A stretch of 64,000 bases of DNA from NCBI RefSeq assembly GCF_000215705.1, contig NC_015677.1:3794001-3858000 (forward strand). The letters are read 5' to 3'. This DNA is from Ramlibacter tataouinensis TTB310. Its GTDB lineage: Bacteria; Pseudomonadota; Gammaproteobacteria; Burkholderiales; Burkholderiaceae_C. The notes under the pieces were generated by a model that was not told where the DNA came from, searched no databases, and saw nothing but the letters and a program-made list of their open reading frames with translations. This document shows positions 52,436 through 63,734 of this stretch, piece after piece. Numbering within the stretch: the first letter of the stretch is position 1; the number at the start of each line of letters is the position of its first letter. The position numbers and the translations under genes are program-made.

Positions 52436-52801
52436 TTATTTCTTGAGCGCCTGGGCGGCCTTGCGCGGGCCCTTGCGGGTGCGCGCGTTGGTGCGGGTGC
52501 GCTGGCCGCGCATGGGCAGGCCGCGGCGGTGGCGGAAGCCCCGGTAGCAGCCGATGTCCATCAGGCGCTTGATGTTCATCGTGGTCTCGCGGCGCAGGTC
52601 GCCCTCGATCGTGAACTGCGCGATCTGGTCGCGGATCTTCTCGAGGTCGGCGTCGGACAAGTCCTTGACCTTCTTGGAGTAGGCGATGCCGCAGGCCTCG
52701 CAGATCTTGCGGGCGCGCGTGCGGCCGATGCCGAAGATGGCCGTCAGGCCGATCTCGGCGTGCTGATGCGGCGGAATGTTGATGCCAGCGATACGTGCCA
52801 T
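52436..52801 (-). CDS. rpsM: 30S ribosomal protein S13
   Basis: 121 residues, [20 protein letters not shown], with the helix-hairpin [14 protein letters not shown] and the basic C-terminal tail reaching the P-site tRNA ([17 protein letters not shown]). Confidence 0.97.
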   Translation of the reverse strand: MARIAGINIPPHQHAEIGLTAIFGIGRTRARKICEACGIAYSKKVKDLSDADLEKIRDQIAQFTIEGDLRRETTMNIKRLMDIGCYRGFRHRRGLPMRGQRTRTNARTRKGPRKAAQALKK

Positions 52802-52831
52802 GTGCGTCTTTCCTGTATCTGTGCCTGTGCC

Positions 52832-52945
52832 TTAGCCCTGGCGCTGCTTGTGGCGCGGATCGGTGCAGATCACGCGGACAACGCCCTTGCGGCGGATGAT
52901 CTTGCAGTTGCGGCAGATCTTCTTGACGGAAGCCGAAACTCTCAT
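52832..52945 (-). CDS. rpmJ: 50S ribosomal protein L36
   Basis: 37 residues, [18 protein letters not shown], with the zinc ligands Cys11, Cys14, Cys27 and His32/33 of the C+ type. Short, but its place between infA and rpsM and its full conservation make it certain. Confidence 0.95.
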   Translation of the reverse strand: MRVSASVKKICRNCKIIRRKGVVRVICTDPRHKQRQG

Positions 52946-52973
52946 TTGCTTTTCTCCTAAATCTTTCTCGCGC

Positions 52974-53192
52974 TCACTTGGCGCGGAACACGATACGTGC
53001 CCGCGACAAGTCGTAGGGCGTCAATTCAACGGTGACCTTGTCACCCGGCAGGATGCGGATGTAGTGCATCCGCATCTTTCCCGAAATATGTCCGAGCACC
53101 ACGTGCCCGTTCTCCAGCTTCACGCGGAATGTCGCGTTGGGCAGGTTTTCCACGACCTCGCCCTGCATCTGGATGACATCGTCCTTCGCCAT
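52974..53192 (-). CDS. infA: Translation initiation factor IF-1
   Basis: 72 residues, an S1/OB-fold protein ([44 protein letters not shown]). It blocks the A site during initiation. It starts 7 bases after secY. Confidence 0.97.
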   Translation of the reverse strand: MAKDDVIQMQGEVVENLPNATFRVKLENGHVVLGHISGKMRMHYIRILPGDKVTVELTPYDLSRARIVFRAK

Positions 53193-53199
53193 CTCTTTC

Positions 53200-54519
53200 T
53201 CAGCCGCCGAGCGAGGTCTTGAAGTTGGCCTTCTTGAGCAGCGACTCGTACTGCTGGCTCATCAGGTAGTTCTGCACCTGGGCCATGAAGTCCATGGTCA
53301 CGACCACGATGATCAGCAGCGAGGTGCCGCCGAAGTAGAACGGCACGTTGTACTTCAGGATCAGGAACTCCGGCAGCAGGCAGACGAAGGTGATGTACAC
53401 CGCGCCGGCCAGCGTCAGCCGCACCAGGATCTTGTCGATGTAGCGCGCCGTCTGGTCGCCCGGGCGGATGCCCGGGATGAAGGCGCCGCTCTTCTTCAGG
53501 TTGTCGGCCGTCTCCCGGCTGTTGAACACCAGGGCCGTGTAGAAGAAGCAGAAGAACACGATGGCCGCGGCGTACAGCAGCACGTAGATAGGCTGGCCGG
53601 GCGACAGCGTGGCCGCGATGTCGCGCAGCCAGCGCATCGACTCGCCGGTCGAGAACCAGCCCACCACCGTGGCCGGCAGCAGGATGATGGACGAGGCGAA
53701 GATCGGCGGGATCACGCCGGCCATGTTCAGCTTCAGCGGCAGGTGCGACGACTGGCCGCCGTACACCTTGTTGCCCACCTGCCGGCGCGCGTAGTTCACC
53801 AGGATCTTGCGCTGGCCGCGCTCGACGAACACCACGAAGTAGGTGACCAGGGCCACCAGCGCCACGATGAAGATGGCCACCAGGACGCTCATCGCGCCGG
53901 TGCGCACCAGCTCCAGCAGCCCGCCGATCGCGCTGGGCAGCCCTGCGGCGATGCCGGCGAAGATCAGGATGGAGATGCCGTTGCCCAGGCCGCGCTCGGT
54001 GATCTGCTCGCCCAGCCACATCAGGAACATGGTGCCGGCCGTCAGGCTCACCACCGCCGTCATGCGGAAGCCGAAGCCCGGGTTGATCACCAGGCCGGCC
54101 GAGCCTTCCAGCGCCAGCGCGATGGACAGCGACTGGAAGAGAGCCAGGCCCAGGGTGCCGTAGCGGGTGTACTGCGTGATCCTGCGGCGGCCGGCCTCGC
54201 CCTCCTTCTTCATCTGCTCGAACGTCGGCACGACGTAGGTGAGCAGCTGCATGATGATGGAGGCCGAGATGTACGGCATGATGCCCAACGCGAACACGGT
54301 GAAGCGCGACAGCGCCCCGCCCGAGAACATGTTGAACAGGCTCAGGATGCCGCCCTGCTGGCCCTTGAACAGGGCCTGCAGCTGGGTCGGGTCGATGCCG
54401 GGCACGGGGATGTGCGCGCCGATGCGGTAGACCACCAGCGCGAGCAGCAAGAAGACCAGCCGGCGACGCAGGTCGCCGAACTTGCCGGTCTTCGCGATCT
54501 GGGCAGCGCTAGTGGCCAC
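53200..54519 (-). CDS. secY: Preprotein translocase subunit SecY
   Basis: 439 residues with ten membrane segments. [20 protein letters not shown] and [20 protein letters not shown] are typical. It forms the protein-conducting channel with SecE and SecG. Confidence 0.98.
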   Translation of the reverse strand: MATSAAQIAKTGKFGDLRRRLVFLLLALVVYRIGAHIPVPGIDPTQLQALFKGQQGGILSLFNMFSGGALSRFTVFALGIMPYISASIIMQLLTYVVPTFEQMKKEGEAGRRRITQYTRYGTLGLALFQSLSIALALEGSAGLVINPGFGFRMTAVVSLTAGTMFLMWLGEQITERGLGNGISILIFAGIAAGLPSAIGGLLELVRTGAMSVLVAIFIVALVALVTYFVVFVERGQRKILVNYARRQVGNKVYGGQSSHLPLKLNMAGVIPPIFASSIILLPATVVGWFSTGESMRWLRDIAATLSPGQPIYVLLYAAAIVFFCFFYTALVFNSRETADNLKKSGAFIPGIRPGDQTARYIDKILVRLTLAGAVYITFVCLLPEFLILKYNVPFYFGGTSLLIIVVVTMDFMAQVQNYLMSQQYESLLKKANFKTSLGG

Positions 54520-54544
54520 GCGGTCCGTCCTTGACTGCCGTCAT

Positions 54545-54976
54545 TCAGGCCAGGCTGCCGCCGGCCGCCTCGATGGCGGCCTTGGCGCCGGCGGTCGCGG
54601 CGATGCCGGTCAGCTTCACGGCGCGCTTGATCTCGCCGGACTTGATGACCTTCACGTTCTGGACGATCTGGCCCACCAGCTTGGCGCTCTTGAGCGCCAG
54701 CAGGTCGACTTCGGCCAGGCCCAGCTGGTCGAGATCGCCCAGGGTGACCTCGCCGTTGAACTTCAGGTTCTGCGACTTGAAGCCGCGCTTGGGCAGGCGG
54801 CGCTGCAGCGGCATCTGGCCGCCTTCGAAGCCGACCTTGTGGTAGCCGCCGGAGCGGGACTTCTGGCCCTTGTGGCCGCGGCCGGCGGTCTTGCCCAGGC
54901 CGGAGCCGATGCCACGGCCGACGCGGCGGCGCGCCTTGCGCGAACCGTCGGCGGGCTTGAGGTTGTTCAGTTCCAT
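54545..54976 (-). CDS. rplO: 50S ribosomal protein L15
   Basis: 143 residues, [20 protein letters not shown] with the Gly/Arg-rich N-terminal extension ([20 protein letters not shown]) that threads into 23S rRNA. It starts one base after rpmD. Confidence 0.97.
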   Translation of the reverse strand: MELNNLKPADGSRKARRRVGRGIGSGLGKTAGRGHKGQKSRSGGYHKVGFEGGQMPLQRRLPKRGFKSQNLKFNGEVTLGDLDQLGLAEVDLLALKSAKLVGQIVQNVKVIKSGEIKRAVKLTGIAATAGAKAAIEAAGGSLA

Positions 54977-54977
54977 G

Positions 54978-55160
54978 TCAGAGCACCTTCACCAGGTAGT
55001 CGACCTTGTTGATCATGCCGCGGACGGCGGGCGTGTCCTGCAGTTCGCTGACGCTGTTGAGCTTGCGCAGGCCCAGGCCGCGCACGGTGTCGCGGTGCGA
55101 CTGCTTGGTGCCGATCGGGCTGCGCACCAGCTGGACCTTGATGGTTTGTTGGGTTGCCAT
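54978..55160 (-). CDS. rpmD: 50S ribosomal protein L30
   Basis: 60 residues, single domain: [20 protein letters not shown] and [20 protein letters not shown], the compact L30 fold. Confidence 0.96.
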   Translation of the reverse strand: MATQQTIKVQLVRSPIGTKQSHRDTVRGLGLRKLNSVSELQDTPAVRGMINKVDYLVKVL

Positions 55161-55174
55161 GTCGATGACTCCGG

Positions 55175-55696
55175 TCAGGCGGCGAAGAGGTCCTCGACCG
55201 ACTTGCCGCGCTTGGCCGCCACTTCCGAGGGCGTCGTCGAGTTCTTCAGCGCGTCGAACGTCGCGCGGACCATGTTGTAGGGGTTGGTCGAACCGTGGCT
55301 CTTGGCCACGATGTCGGTGATGCCCATGACTTCGAACACGGCGCGCATCGGGCCGCCGGCGATGATGCCGGTGCCCTTGGGCGCCGGCGACATCATCACG
55401 CGGGCTGCGCCGTGCTGGCCGTACACCGTGTGGTGGAGGGTGCCGTTCTTCAGCGAGACCTTGGTCATGTTGCGGCGCGACTCTTCCATCGCCTTCTGCA
55501 CGGCCGCAGGCACTTCCTTGGACTTGCCCTTGCCCATGCCGACGCGGCCGTCGCCGTCGCCGACCACGGTGAGCGCGGCGAAGCCGAGGATACGGCCGCC
55601 CTTCACCACCTTGGTGACGCGGTTGACCGCGATCATCTTCTCTTTGAGGCCGTCTTCCGGACCGTCACCCTGACGGTTAGCTTGAATCTTTGCCAT
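55175..55696 (-). CDS. rpsE: 30S ribosomal protein S5
   Basis: 173 residues. The double-stranded-RNA-binding domain ([20 protein letters not shown]) and the C-terminal S5 domain ([19 protein letters not shown]) are present. Involved in decoding accuracy and the spectinomycin site (loop at about 30-45). Confidence 0.97.
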   Translation of the reverse strand: MAKIQANRQGDGPEDGLKEKMIAVNRVTKVVKGGRILGFAALTVVGDGDGRVGMGKGKSKEVPAAVQKAMEESRRNMTKVSLKNGTLHHTVYGQHGAARVMMSPAPKGTGIIAGGPMRAVFEVMGITDIVAKSHGSTNPYNMVRATFDALKNSTTPSEVAAKRGKSVEDLFAA

Positions 55697-55714
55697 ATCG
55701 ATATTCCGTGTCCG

Positions 55715-56080
55715 TTAGAACTGCAGGCCGGCTTCGCGCGCGGCGTCGGCCAGCGCCTTGACGCGGCCGTGGTAGGCAAAACCGGCGCGGTCGAACGCGA
55801 CCTTCTCGACGCCGGCGGCCTTGGCCTTCTCGGCGATCAGCTTGCCCACCTGCTGCGCGGCGGCGGTGTTGCCGCCCTTGCCCGCGCCGCCGAGCTGCTT
55901 GCGCAGGTCGGCCTGGGCGGTGGACGCCGTGGCCAGCACCTTGCTGCCGTCCTCGGAGATCACCGTGGCGTAGATGTGCAGGTTGGTGCGGTTCACCGTC
56001 AGGCGTGCCACGCCCTGCTGGGCGATGCGTACGCGGGTCTGCCGGGCCCGGCGAAGACGCTGCTCTTTCTTGGTCAACAT
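55715..56080 (-). CDS. rplR: 50S ribosomal protein L18
   Basis: 121 residues from the second of two adjacent ATG codons ([19 protein letters not shown]); an ATG three bases upstream adds one Met. [20 protein letters not shown] is the 5S-rRNA-binding core. Confidence 0.96.
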   Translation of the reverse strand: MLTKKEQRLRRARQTRVRIAQQGVARLTVNRTNLHIYATVISEDGSKVLATASTAQADLRKQLGGAGKGGNTAAAQQVGKLIAEKAKAAGVEKVAFDRAGFAYHGRVKALADAAREAGLQF

Positions 56081-56092
56081 CATCTGGGCTCC

Positions 56093-56626
56093 TTACTTCT
56101 TCTTGGTCTCTTTGATCGTGATCTTCTCGTCCGCATAGCGGATGCCCTTGCCCTTGTAGGGCTCGGGCGGGCGGATCGCGCGGATCTCGGCGGCCACCTG
56201 GCCGACGCGCTGGCGGTCGGCGCCCTTGACCACGATCTCGGTGGGCGCCGGCGTCGCCACCGTGATGCCCGCCGGCATGTCCTTGTTGACCGGGTGCGAG
56301 AAGCCGACCGACAGGTTCAGCTTGGCGCCCTGGGCCTGGGCCTTGTAGCCCACGCCGACCAGCGACAGCTTCTTCTCGAACCCCTTGGTCACGCCCAGCA
56401 CCATGTTGTTGACCAGCTGGCGCATGGTGCCGCTCATGGCGTTGGCCTCGCGCGACTCGTCCACCGGCGCGAAGCTCAGCTTGCCGCCTTCGCTGGTGAC
56501 CTTGACCAGGCGGTTCTGGGCCAGCGACAGCGTGCCGCCGGTACCCTTGACGCTGATCTGGTCGTTCTTGATCTGCACGTCCACGCCCTGCGGGACGGCG
56601 ACCGGCATCTTTCCTACTCGGGACAT
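56093..56626 (-). CDS. rplF: 50S ribosomal protein L6
   Basis: 177 residues, two tandem L6 domains, ending with [35 protein letters not shown] is the standard start. Confidence 0.97.
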   Translation of the reverse strand: MSRVGKMPVAVPQGVDVQIKNDQISVKGTGGTLSLAQNRLVKVTSEGGKLSFAPVDESREANAMSGTMRQLVNNMVLGVTKGFEKKLSLVGVGYKAQAQGAKLNLSVGFSHPVNKDMPAGITVATPAPTEIVVKGADRQRVGQVAAEIRAIRPPEPYKGKGIRYADEKITIKETKKK

Positions 56627-56642
56627 TTGTCTTTCCTTCCCT

Positions 56643-57038
56643 TTAGGCCACGTAGCACAGCACTTCGCCGCCGACCCCGGTGGCGCGGGCCTTGCGGTCG
56701 GTCATCACGCCCTTGGGGGTGGTGATGATGGCCACGCCCAGGCCGTTCTGCACCTGGGGGATCGCCTCGCGGCCCTTGTAGACGCGCAGGCCGGGGCGGC
56801 TGACGCGCTCGATGCGCTCGATCACCGGACGGCCGGCGTAGTACTTCAGCGCGATCTCGAGCTCGCTCTTGTTGCCGTCCTTCTTGACCTCGAAGCCGTC
56901 GATGTAGCCCTCGTCCTTCAGGACCTGGGCGATCGCGACCTTGATGTTGGACGCCGGCACGCTGACCGTGGCCTTGGCCACCATCTGCGCGTTGCGGATG
57001 CGGGTCAGCAGGTCGGCGATGGGATCACTCATGCTCAT
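56643..57038 (-). CDS. rpsH: 30S ribosomal protein S8
   Basis: 131 residues, [20 protein letters not shown] with the C-terminal [20 protein letters not shown]. Binds helix 21 of 16S rRNA and is the classic translational repressor of the spc operon via the rplE leader. Confidence 0.97.
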   Translation of the reverse strand: MSMSDPIADLLTRIRNAQMVAKATVSVPASNIKVAIAQVLKDEGYIDGFEVKKDGNKSELEIALKYYAGRPVIERIERVSRPGLRVYKGREAIPQVQNGLGVAIITTPKGVMTDRKARATGVGGEVLCYVA

Positions 57039-57061
57039 GTCTTGTCACTCCTCGCCGTGGC

Positions 57062-57367
57062 TTACCAGCTGGCCTTGATCACGCCCGGGATGTCGCCGGT
57101 GAAGGCCATCTCGCGGATCTTGTTGCGGGCCAGGCCGAACTGGCGGAACGTGCCACGCGGGCGGCCCGTGATCTCGCAGCGGTTGCGCTGGCGGGTCGGG
57201 TTGGCGTTGCGGGGCAGCTTCTGGAGCGCCAGGCGCGCGGCGGCACGCTCCTCGTCGCTCTTCTTGGCATCGCCGGCGATGGCCTTCAGTTCCGCGTGCT
57301 TCTTCGCGTACTGGGCGACCAGCTTGTCACGCTTGAGTTCGCGCTGGATCAAAGCAGTTTTTGCCAC
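57062..57367 (-). CDS. rpsN: 30S ribosomal protein S14 (zinc-independent type)
   Basis: 101 residues, the long C-minus form without zinc cysteines; [20 protein letters not shown] is the conserved C-terminal motif. It starts 9 bases after rplE. Confidence 0.97.
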   Translation of the reverse strand: MAKTALIQRELKRDKLVAQYAKKHAELKAIAGDAKKSDEERAAARLALQKLPRNANPTRQRNRCEITGRPRGTFRQFGLARNKIREMAFTGDIPGVIKASW

Positions 57368-57376
57368 GATGTACCT

Positions 57377-57916
57377 TCAGTTCTTGAACGGGAAACGGAA
57401 GCCCGCGAGCAGCGCCTTGGCTTCCTCGTCGGTCTTGGCCGTGGTGGTGATGCTGATGTTCAGGCCGCGCAGGGCGTCGACCTTGTCGTACTCGATCTCG
57501 GGGAAGATGATCTGCTCCTTCACCCCGATGTTGTAGTTGCCGCGGCCGTCGAAGGCGCGGCCGGAGATGCCGCGGAAGTCGCGCACGCGCGGCAGCGCCA
57601 CCGTGACGAAACGGTCGAGGAACTCGAACATCTTCTCGCCGCGCAGCGTGACCATGCAGCCGATGGCCTGGCCTTCGCGGATCTTGAAGCCGGCGATGGC
57701 CTTCTTGGCCTTGGTGACCACGGGCTTCTGGCCGGCGATCTTGGTCAGGTCGCCGACGGCGTTGTCCATCACCTTCTTGTCCGCCACCGCCTCGCTCACG
57801 CCCATGTTCAGCGTGATCTTGGTCAGGCGCGGCACCTGCATCGGCGACTTGTAGCCGAACTTGGCGGTCAGCTCGGGGACCACCTTCTCGCGATAGTGTT
57901 GTTGCAGTCGTGCCAT
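57377..57916 (-). CDS. rplE: 50S ribosomal protein L5
   Basis: 179 residues from ATG 57916 ([20 protein letters not shown]); a start two codons upstream is possible. [11 protein letters not shown] and [20 protein letters not shown] are conserved; binds 5S rRNA. Confidence 0.97.
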   Translation of the reverse strand: MARLQQHYREKVVPELTAKFGYKSPMQVPRLTKITLNMGVSEAVADKKVMDNAVGDLTKIAGQKPVVTKAKKAIAGFKIREGQAIGCMVTLRGEKMFEFLDRFVTVALPRVRDFRGISGRAFDGRGNYNIGVKEQIIFPEIEYDKVDALRGLNISITTTAKTDEEAKALLAGFRFPFKN

Positions 57917-57918
57917 GG

Positions 57919-58236
57919 TCATGCCACCTTGATTTCTTCGCCGCTGGACTTGAAGACGCGCACGCGCTTGTCGCCCTTCAGCTCGATGCCCACGCGGTCG
58001 GCCTTGCCGGTCGCGGGATTGAAGATGGCCACGTTGGACTGGTGGATCGGCATGGCCTTCTCCACGATGCCGCCGGTCGTGCCCTTCATGGGGTTGGGCT
58101 TGGTGTGCTTCTTCACCTGGTTGATGCCCTCGACCACCACGCGCTCGTCGTCCTTGCGCAGGATGACCTTGCCGCGCTTGCCCTTGTCACGGCCGGCGAG
58201 GACGATGACCTCGTCGCCTTTGCGAATCTTGTTCAT
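57919..58236 (-). CDS. rplX: 50S ribosomal protein L24
   Basis: 105 residues, with the N-terminal KOW motif ([20 protein letters not shown]). One of the two assembly initiators of the 50S subunit. It ends 2 bases before rplE. Confidence 0.97.
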   Translation of the reverse strand: MNKIRKGDEVIVLAGRDKGKRGKVILRKDDERVVVEGINQVKKHTKPNPMKGTTGGIVEKAMPIHQSNVAIFNPATGKADRVGIELKGDKRVRVFKSSGEEIKVA

Positions 58237-58247
58237 GGCTTTGCCTC

Positions 58248-58616
58248 TTACAGGACCTCGGGGGCCAGCGACACGATCTTCATGAACTTCTCGGTGCGCA
58301 GCTCGCGCGTCACCGGGCCGAAGATGCGGGTGCCGATGGGCTCCAGCTTGTTGTTGAGCAGCACGGCGGCGTTGCCGTCGAACTTGACCAGGGAGCCGTC
58401 GCCGCGGCGGATGCCCTTGGCGGTGCGCACCACCACGGCGCTGTAGACCTCGCCCTTCTTGACGCGGCCACGCGGGGCGGCTTCCTTGATGCTCACCTTG
58501 ATGATGTCGCCCACGCTGGCGTAGCGACGCTTGGAGCCACCGAGCACCTTGATGCAAAGCACGGACTTCGCGCCCGTGTTGTCGGCGACTTCGAGCCGGG
58601 ATTCAGTCTGGATCAT
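58248..58616 (-). CDS. rplN: 50S ribosomal protein L14
   Basis: 122 residues, [20 protein letters not shown] with the L14 signature near [20 protein letters not shown]. It is the first gene of the spc operon here: no rpsQ or other S10-operon gene lies upstream; glpD does. The ATG was preferred to a TTG five codons earlier. Confidence 0.97.
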   Translation of the reverse strand: MIQTESRLEVADNTGAKSVLCIKVLGGSKRRYASVGDIIKVSIKEAAPRGRVKKGEVYSAVVVRTAKGIRRGDGSLVKFDGNAAVLLNNKLEPIGTRIFGPVTRELRTEKFMKIVSLAPEVL

Positions 58617-58754
58617 GTCAAATATTCCCAACTTGACCCCAGCGCTGTCCTTGCGGGCGGCGCGTGGGTCAGTCTTGGGCCCGCCGTCGCTGAAAGCGAA
58701 CCGTTCGCAGCCAGCTTCGAATGGGCAGAAGTTTGCCTCGCCTCATGGCAAGGG

Positions 58755-58779
58755 CCCGCCAAAAAATGGCGAGCCCGCG
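58755..58779 (-). repeat. Leader hairpin upstream of rplN
   Basis: On the minus strand GGGCTCGCCA and TGGCGGGCCC pair over 10 positions with a T-rich 5-base loop, just after the predicted rplN transcription start. It could terminate stray glpD read-through or stabilise the ribosomal mRNA. Confidence 0.5.
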
Positions 58780-58807
58780 ATTGTGCCATATCGCGGCGGC
58801 TTGTCAA
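58780..58807 (-). promoter_or_regulatory. Promoter of the spc/alpha operon
   Basis: A consensus -35 TTGACA (58807-58802), a 16-bp spacer and CACAAT (58785-58780) place the start near 58773, giving a leader of about 155 bases. The -35 overlaps the glpD stop codon. Confidence 0.7.
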
Positions 58808-60381
58808 ACCCCCGGGTTCGGCAGGCCCTGGTAGGCCTGGGCCACGCGCTCGAAGGCCTGCACCTGGGGGTCGGCCCCGGTCTCCTGCCGCAGCAGCTCG
58901 CCGACCGCCGGCGCCAGCGAGGCGGCCAGCCCGGCATCGAGGAACAGCAGCCGCTGGCGCCGCGCCAGCACGTCTTCCACGGTCCGCGCGTATTCACGGC
59001 GGGCGGCGAAGCGGACCATGGCCTCGCTCAGGCCGCCGCCCAGTTCATGACGGGCGCCGGGCAGCGCGGCCACCTCGTCGGCTTCGCTGCCGTACAGGTG
59101 CAGGCCCGGCGGCGCGCTCAGGGGGCGGCAGGCGGCCGGCGCCACGTCGGCCCCGACCAGGGGCAAGTCAGCCGTCACCCCGGCAACGGCCCGGTCCAGC
59201 AGCCGTTCGGCAAAGCAGCGTTCCAGCACGTCCTCGGCCATGGCGCGGTAGGTCGTCCACTTGCCCCCGGTCACGGTGACCAGGCCGGAGCGGCTGACCA
59301 GCACGGTGTGCTCGCGGCTCAGGCTCTTGGTGTCCTCGCCGTCGTCGCCCTGCGGCTTGACCAGGGGGCGCAGGCCCACCCAGATGCTGCGCACGTCCTC
59401 GCGCCGCGGCGCCCGGCGCAGATAGCGGCCGGCCTCGCCGAGGATGAAGTCCAGTTCGTGGCCGAACGGGGTCGGCTCGCGCGCCAGGTCGTCGCGCGGC
59501 GTGTCGGTGGTGCCCAGGATCAGCTTGCCCAGCCAGGGCACGCCGAACAGCACCCGGCCGTCCGCGGTCTTGGGCACCATCAGCGCGTGGTCGCCGGGCA
59601 GGAAGTCGCGGTCCACCACCAGGTGCACGCCCTGGCTGGGCGCCACCATGGGGCGCGCCGCCCGGCCGGTGGCCTCGCCGTCCTGGCGCCGCAGCTCGTC
59701 CACCCAGACACCCGCCGCATTGATCACGCAGCGGGCGGCCAGCGGGAACTCGCGGCCGCTCTCGCGGTCGCGGCAGCGCAGGCCGGCCACCTTGCCGTCC
59801 TCGTAGACCAGGCCGGCGGCTTCGCAGTAATTGACCAGCAGCGCGCCGCGGGCGGCCGCGGTGCGCGCCAGGGCCAGGGCCAGGCGCGCGTCGTCGAACT
59901 GGCCGTCCCAGTACTTCACGCCGCCCTTGAGGCCCTCGGGCCGCAGGGTGGGCAGCAGGCCCAGCGTCTCGCCGCGGCCCAGGAACTCGGTCGAGCCCAG
60001 GCCGGCCCGGCCGGCCAGCACGTCGTAGAGCTTGAGCCCGGCGCCGTAGAACGGCGTCTCCCACAGCCGGTAGGACGGCATGACGAAGGGCAGCGGCTGC
60101 GCCAGGTGCGGCGCGTTGCGCAGCAGCGTGCCGCGCTCGTGCAGGGCCTCGCGCACCAGCGAGACATTGCCCTGCGCCAGGTAGCGCACGCCGCCGTGCA
60201 CCATCTTGGTGGCGCGCGAGGAGGTGCCGCTGGCGAAATCGTGCGACTCGATCAGCACCGCCGAGAAGCCCCGCGCGGCGGCATCCAGCGCCACCCCCAG
60301 CCCGGTGGCGCCGCCGCCGATGATGGCCAGGTCGTATTTCTTGGGCCGGGCCAGTTCGGCGAGCAGCTGCTGTCGTTGCAT
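58804..60381 (-). CDS. glpD: FAD-dependent glycerol-3-phosphate dehydrogenase
   Basis: 525 residues. FAD-binding GGGATGLGVALDAAARGF, SSRATKMVHGGVRYL, and WVGLRPLVKP, VTVTGGKWTTYRAM mark the aerobic membrane-bound GlpD. It oxidises glycerol-3-P to DHAP and feeds electrons to ubiquinone. GAGAAT lies 7 bases before the ATG with no SD. It is divergent from proC (48-base gap). Confidence 0.95.
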   Translation of the reverse strand: MQRQQLLAELARPKKYDLAIIGGGATGLGVALDAAARGFSAVLIESHDFASGTSSRATKMVHGGVRYLAQGNVSLVREALHERGTLLRNAPHLAQPLPFVMPSYRLWETPFYGAGLKLYDVLAGRAGLGSTEFLGRGETLGLLPTLRPEGLKGGVKYWDGQFDDARLALALARTAAARGALLVNYCEAAGLVYEDGKVAGLRCRDRESGREFPLAARCVINAAGVWVDELRRQDGEATGRAARPMVAPSQGVHLVVDRDFLPGDHALMVPKTADGRVLFGVPWLGKLILGTTDTPRDDLAREPTPFGHELDFILGEAGRYLRRAPRREDVRSIWVGLRPLVKPQGDDGEDTKSLSREHTVLVSRSGLVTVTGGKWTTYRAMAEDVLERCFAERLLDRAVAGVTADLPLVGADVAPAACRPLSAPPGLHLYGSEADEVAALPGARHELGGGLSEAMVRFAARREYARTVEDVLARRQRLLFLDAGLAASLAPAVGELLRQETGADPQVQAFERVAQAYQGLPNPGV

Positions 60382-60429
60382 GGCCGCGATTCTCGCAGGC
60401 AGCGCCGGGGCGGGACGTAGACTCGCGCC

Positions 60430-61278
<849 letters not shown>

Positions 61279-61282
61279 AGGC

Positions 61283-62158
61283 TCAGCGCCAGCCGTGGCC
61301 GGCCACCACGCCGGCGAACACGGTGAAGCCCAGCCAGTGGTTGAGCCGGAAGGCCCGGAAGCAGCCCTCGCGGCTGCGCCGGCGGATCAGGAAGAAGTGC
61401 CACACGGCCTGCGCCGCGGCCAGTGCCGTGGCCACGAAGAACAGCGCGCCCAGCCCGCGCGGCGCGAGGGCCAGTGTCCAGATGGCGAGGTAGGCCGCGT
61501 AGCAGGCCATGACCACGGCGACGTCGGCCCGGCCCAGGGTGATGGCCGAGGTCTTCATGCCGATGCGCAGGTCGTCGTCGCGGTCGACCATGGCGTACTC
61601 GGTGTCGTAGGCCAGCACCCAGAACAGGTTGCCGGCCAGCAGCACCCAGGCGATGGGCGGCACGCGCGACTGCACCGCCGCGAAGGCCATCGGGATGCCG
61701 AAGCTGAAGGCGACGCCCAGCACCGCCTGCGGCATGGACACGTGGCGCTTGGCAAAGGGATAGGCGAGGGTGATGGCCAGCGCGGCGAACGACCAGGCCA
61801 CGGTGGCCGCGTTGGTGGTGAGCACCAGGCCGAAGGCGGCAAGCGCCAGCACCGCGCCCACCGCCAGGGCCTCCTTCACCGACACCTTGCCCGCCGTCAC
61901 CGGCCGCTGTGCCGTGCGCTTGACGTGACGGTCAAAGTCGCGGTCGGCGACGTCGTTGACGCAGCAGCCGGCGCTGCGCATGAGGATGGTGCCCAGCACG
62001 AACACCGCCAGCAGGTGCCAGCCGGGGAAGCCCTGCGCCGCCACCCACAGGGCCGACAGCGTGGGCCACAGCAGCAGCAGCCAGCCGGCCGGCCGATCCC
62101 AACGAATCAGATCCAGATAAAGGGCGGCTTTCGAGCCGCCGTCACCGTCAGCCTTCAA
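61283..62158 (-). CDS. ubiA: 4-hydroxybenzoate polyprenyltransferase
   Basis: 291 residues, eight to nine membrane segments. Both Asp-rich motifs are intact: [19 protein letters not shown] and [20 protein letters not shown]. It prenylates 4-hydroxybenzoate in ubiquinone synthesis. The TTG start lies inside the last codons of dps (11-base overlap) with a weak SD; the exact start is uncertain. Confidence 0.92.
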   Translation of the reverse strand: MKADGDGGSKAALYLDLIRWDRPAGWLLLLWPTLSALWVAAQGFPGWHLLAVFVLGTILMRSAGCCVNDVADRDFDRHVKRTAQRPVTAGKVSVKEALAVGAVLALAAFGLVLTTNAATVAWSFAALAITLAYPFAKRHVSMPQAVLGVAFSFGIPMAFAAVQSRVPPIAWVLLAGNLFWVLAYDTEYAMVDRDDDLRIGMKTSAITLGRADVAVVMACYAAYLAIWTLALAPRGLGALFFVATALAAAQAVWHFFLIRRRSREGCFRAFRLNHWLGFTVFAGVVAGHGWR

Positions 62159-62630
62159 GCAGCGAGCGCAGCATCCAGGCCGTCTGCTCGTGCACCGCCA
62201 GGCGCTGCGTCAGCAGGTCGGCCGTGGGCTCGTCGCTGGCCTTGTCGGCCACCGGGAACAGTCCGCGCGCCGTGCGGGCCACGGCCTCGTGGCCCTTGAC
62301 CAGGATGCGCACCATCTCCATCGCCTGGGGCGGCTGCACCGGCACGTCGGGCAGCGAGGTGAGGCGGCCGAACTCGGCATAGGAACCGGGCGCATGGGCG
62401 CCCAGCGAGCGGATGCGCTCGGCGATCGGGTCCACGGCGTTCCACAGCTCGGTGTACTGCGCCATGAACATGTCGTGCAGCGAGGTGAACATCGGGCCGG
62501 TGACGTTCCAGTGGAAGTTGTGCGTGGTCAGGTACAGGGTGTAGGTGTCGGCCAGCAGGCGCGACAGGCCCTCGGCGATGGAGGCGCGGTCCTGCTCGCT
62601 GATGCCGATGTTGATGGCGGGTGCGCTCAT
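62148..62630 (-). CDS. dps: Dps family DNA-binding ferritin-like protein
   Basis: 160 residues. The inter-subunit ferroxidase ligands are present: His40 (HNFHWN), His52, Asp67 and Glu71 (VDPIAERI). It stores iron and protects DNA from peroxide. AAGGAG lies 7 bases upstream of the ATG. It is downstream of oxyR on the same strand, a probable OxyR target. Confidence 0.95.
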   Translation of the reverse strand: MSAPAINIGISEQDRASIAEGLSRLLADTYTLYLTTHNFHWNVTGPMFTSLHDMFMAQYTELWNAVDPIAERIRSLGAHAPGSYAEFGRLTSLPDVPVQPPQAMEMVRILVKGHEAVARTARGLFPVADKASDEPTADLLTQRLAVHEQTAWMLRSLLEG

Positions 62631-62755
62631 CCTTGTGCTCCTTGAAAGTCGTGGTCGATCCGACACTGTAAGGCGCTGCCGGAAACCCGGGCAACAGAGG
62701 GCGTCAATCGGCCCCATAGGCGCGCACGGTCGCGCAGCGCGCCGGCGGCGACGGA

Positions 62756-63709
62756 TCAGGACAGTCGCTTGACGCCCGGCAGCTCGCAGGCGTAGATGGC
62801 GTTGCGCAGCGCGGCGATCGCCTCGTAGCGGGTGAAACTGCGGCGCCAGGCCAGCACCACCCGGCGCATCGGCGGGTCGCCGTCGAACGGGATGTAGCGC
62901 ACGAACGCCTGGTCCTCCTTGCGCCGCTTGGGCCGGGGCTCCAGCGCCTCCTTGGGCACCGACAGCCGCGGCACCAGGGTCACGCCCATGCCGGCGGCCA
63001 CCATGTGCTTGATGGTTTCCAGCGAGGAGCCCTCGAAGCTCTTGCGGATGCCCTCGGCGTCGCTGGAGAAGCGGGCGAACTCCGGGCACACCTCCAGCAC
63101 GTGGTCGCGGAAGCAGTGGCCGGTGCCCAGCAGCAGCATGGTCTCGCTCTTGAGCTCCTGCGAGGTGATGGCGGCGCGCGAGGCGAACGGATGGGTGGCC
63201 GGCACCGCCGTTAGGAAGGGCTCGTCGTACAGCGGCGCCAGCGCCAGGCCGGTGTCGGGGAAGGGCTCGGCCATGATGGCGCAGTCGATCTCGCCGGTGC
63301 GCAGCATCTCCAGCAGCCGCGCGGTGAAGTTCTCCTGCAGCATCAGCGGCATCTGCGGCGTGCGGGCGATGGCCTGGCGCACCAGGTCGGGCAGCAGGTA
63401 GGGGCCGATGGTGTAGATCACGCCCAGCTTGAGCGGGCCGGCCAGCGGGTCCTTGCCGCGCTTGGCGATCTCCTTGATGCTGGCCGCCTGCTCCAGCACG
63501 CTCTGCGCCTGCCGCACGATCTCCTCGCCCAGCGGCGTCACCGTCACCTCGTTGGCGCTGCGCTCGAACAGCTTGACCTCCAGCTCGTCCTCCAGCTTCT
63601 TGATCGCCACGGACAGCGTGGGCTGGGAGACGAAGCAGGCCTCGGCCGCCTTGCCGAAGTGCTTTTCCCGGGCGACGGCGACGATGTATTTGAGCTCGGT
63701 GAGGGTCAT
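62756..63709 (-). CDS. oxyR: Hydrogen-peroxide-inducible regulator OxyR (LysR family)
   Basis: 317 residues. The N-terminal LysR helix-turn-helix ([20 protein letters not shown]) is followed by the effector domain with redox cysteines Cys199 and Cys208 in [14 protein letters not shown], exactly the E. coli OxyR positions. It should form the peroxide-sensing disulfide and activate defence genes such as dps. It is adjacent to recG, a conserved neighbourhood. Confidence 0.95.
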   Translation of the reverse strand: MTLTELKYIVAVAREKHFGKAAEACFVSQPTLSVAIKKLEDELEVKLFERSANEVTVTPLGEEIVRQAQSVLEQAASIKEIAKRGKDPLAGPLKLGVIYTIGPYLLPDLVRQAIARTPQMPLMLQENFTARLLEMLRTGEIDCAIMAEPFPDTGLALAPLYDEPFLTAVPATHPFASRAAITSQELKSETMLLLGTGHCFRDHVLEVCPEFARFSSDAEGIRKSFEGSSLETIKHMVAAGMGVTLVPRLSVPKEALEPRPKRRKEDQAFVRYIPFDGDPPMRRVVLAWRRSFTRYEAIAALRNAIYACELPGVKRLS

Positions 63710-63734
63710 GGTCGTCCGGAATTGTCGCGCAACG

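Noticed and set aside
58531..60420. A 629-codon plus-strand frame across glpD
   Set aside because: Antisense to a complete glpD; no family motifs.
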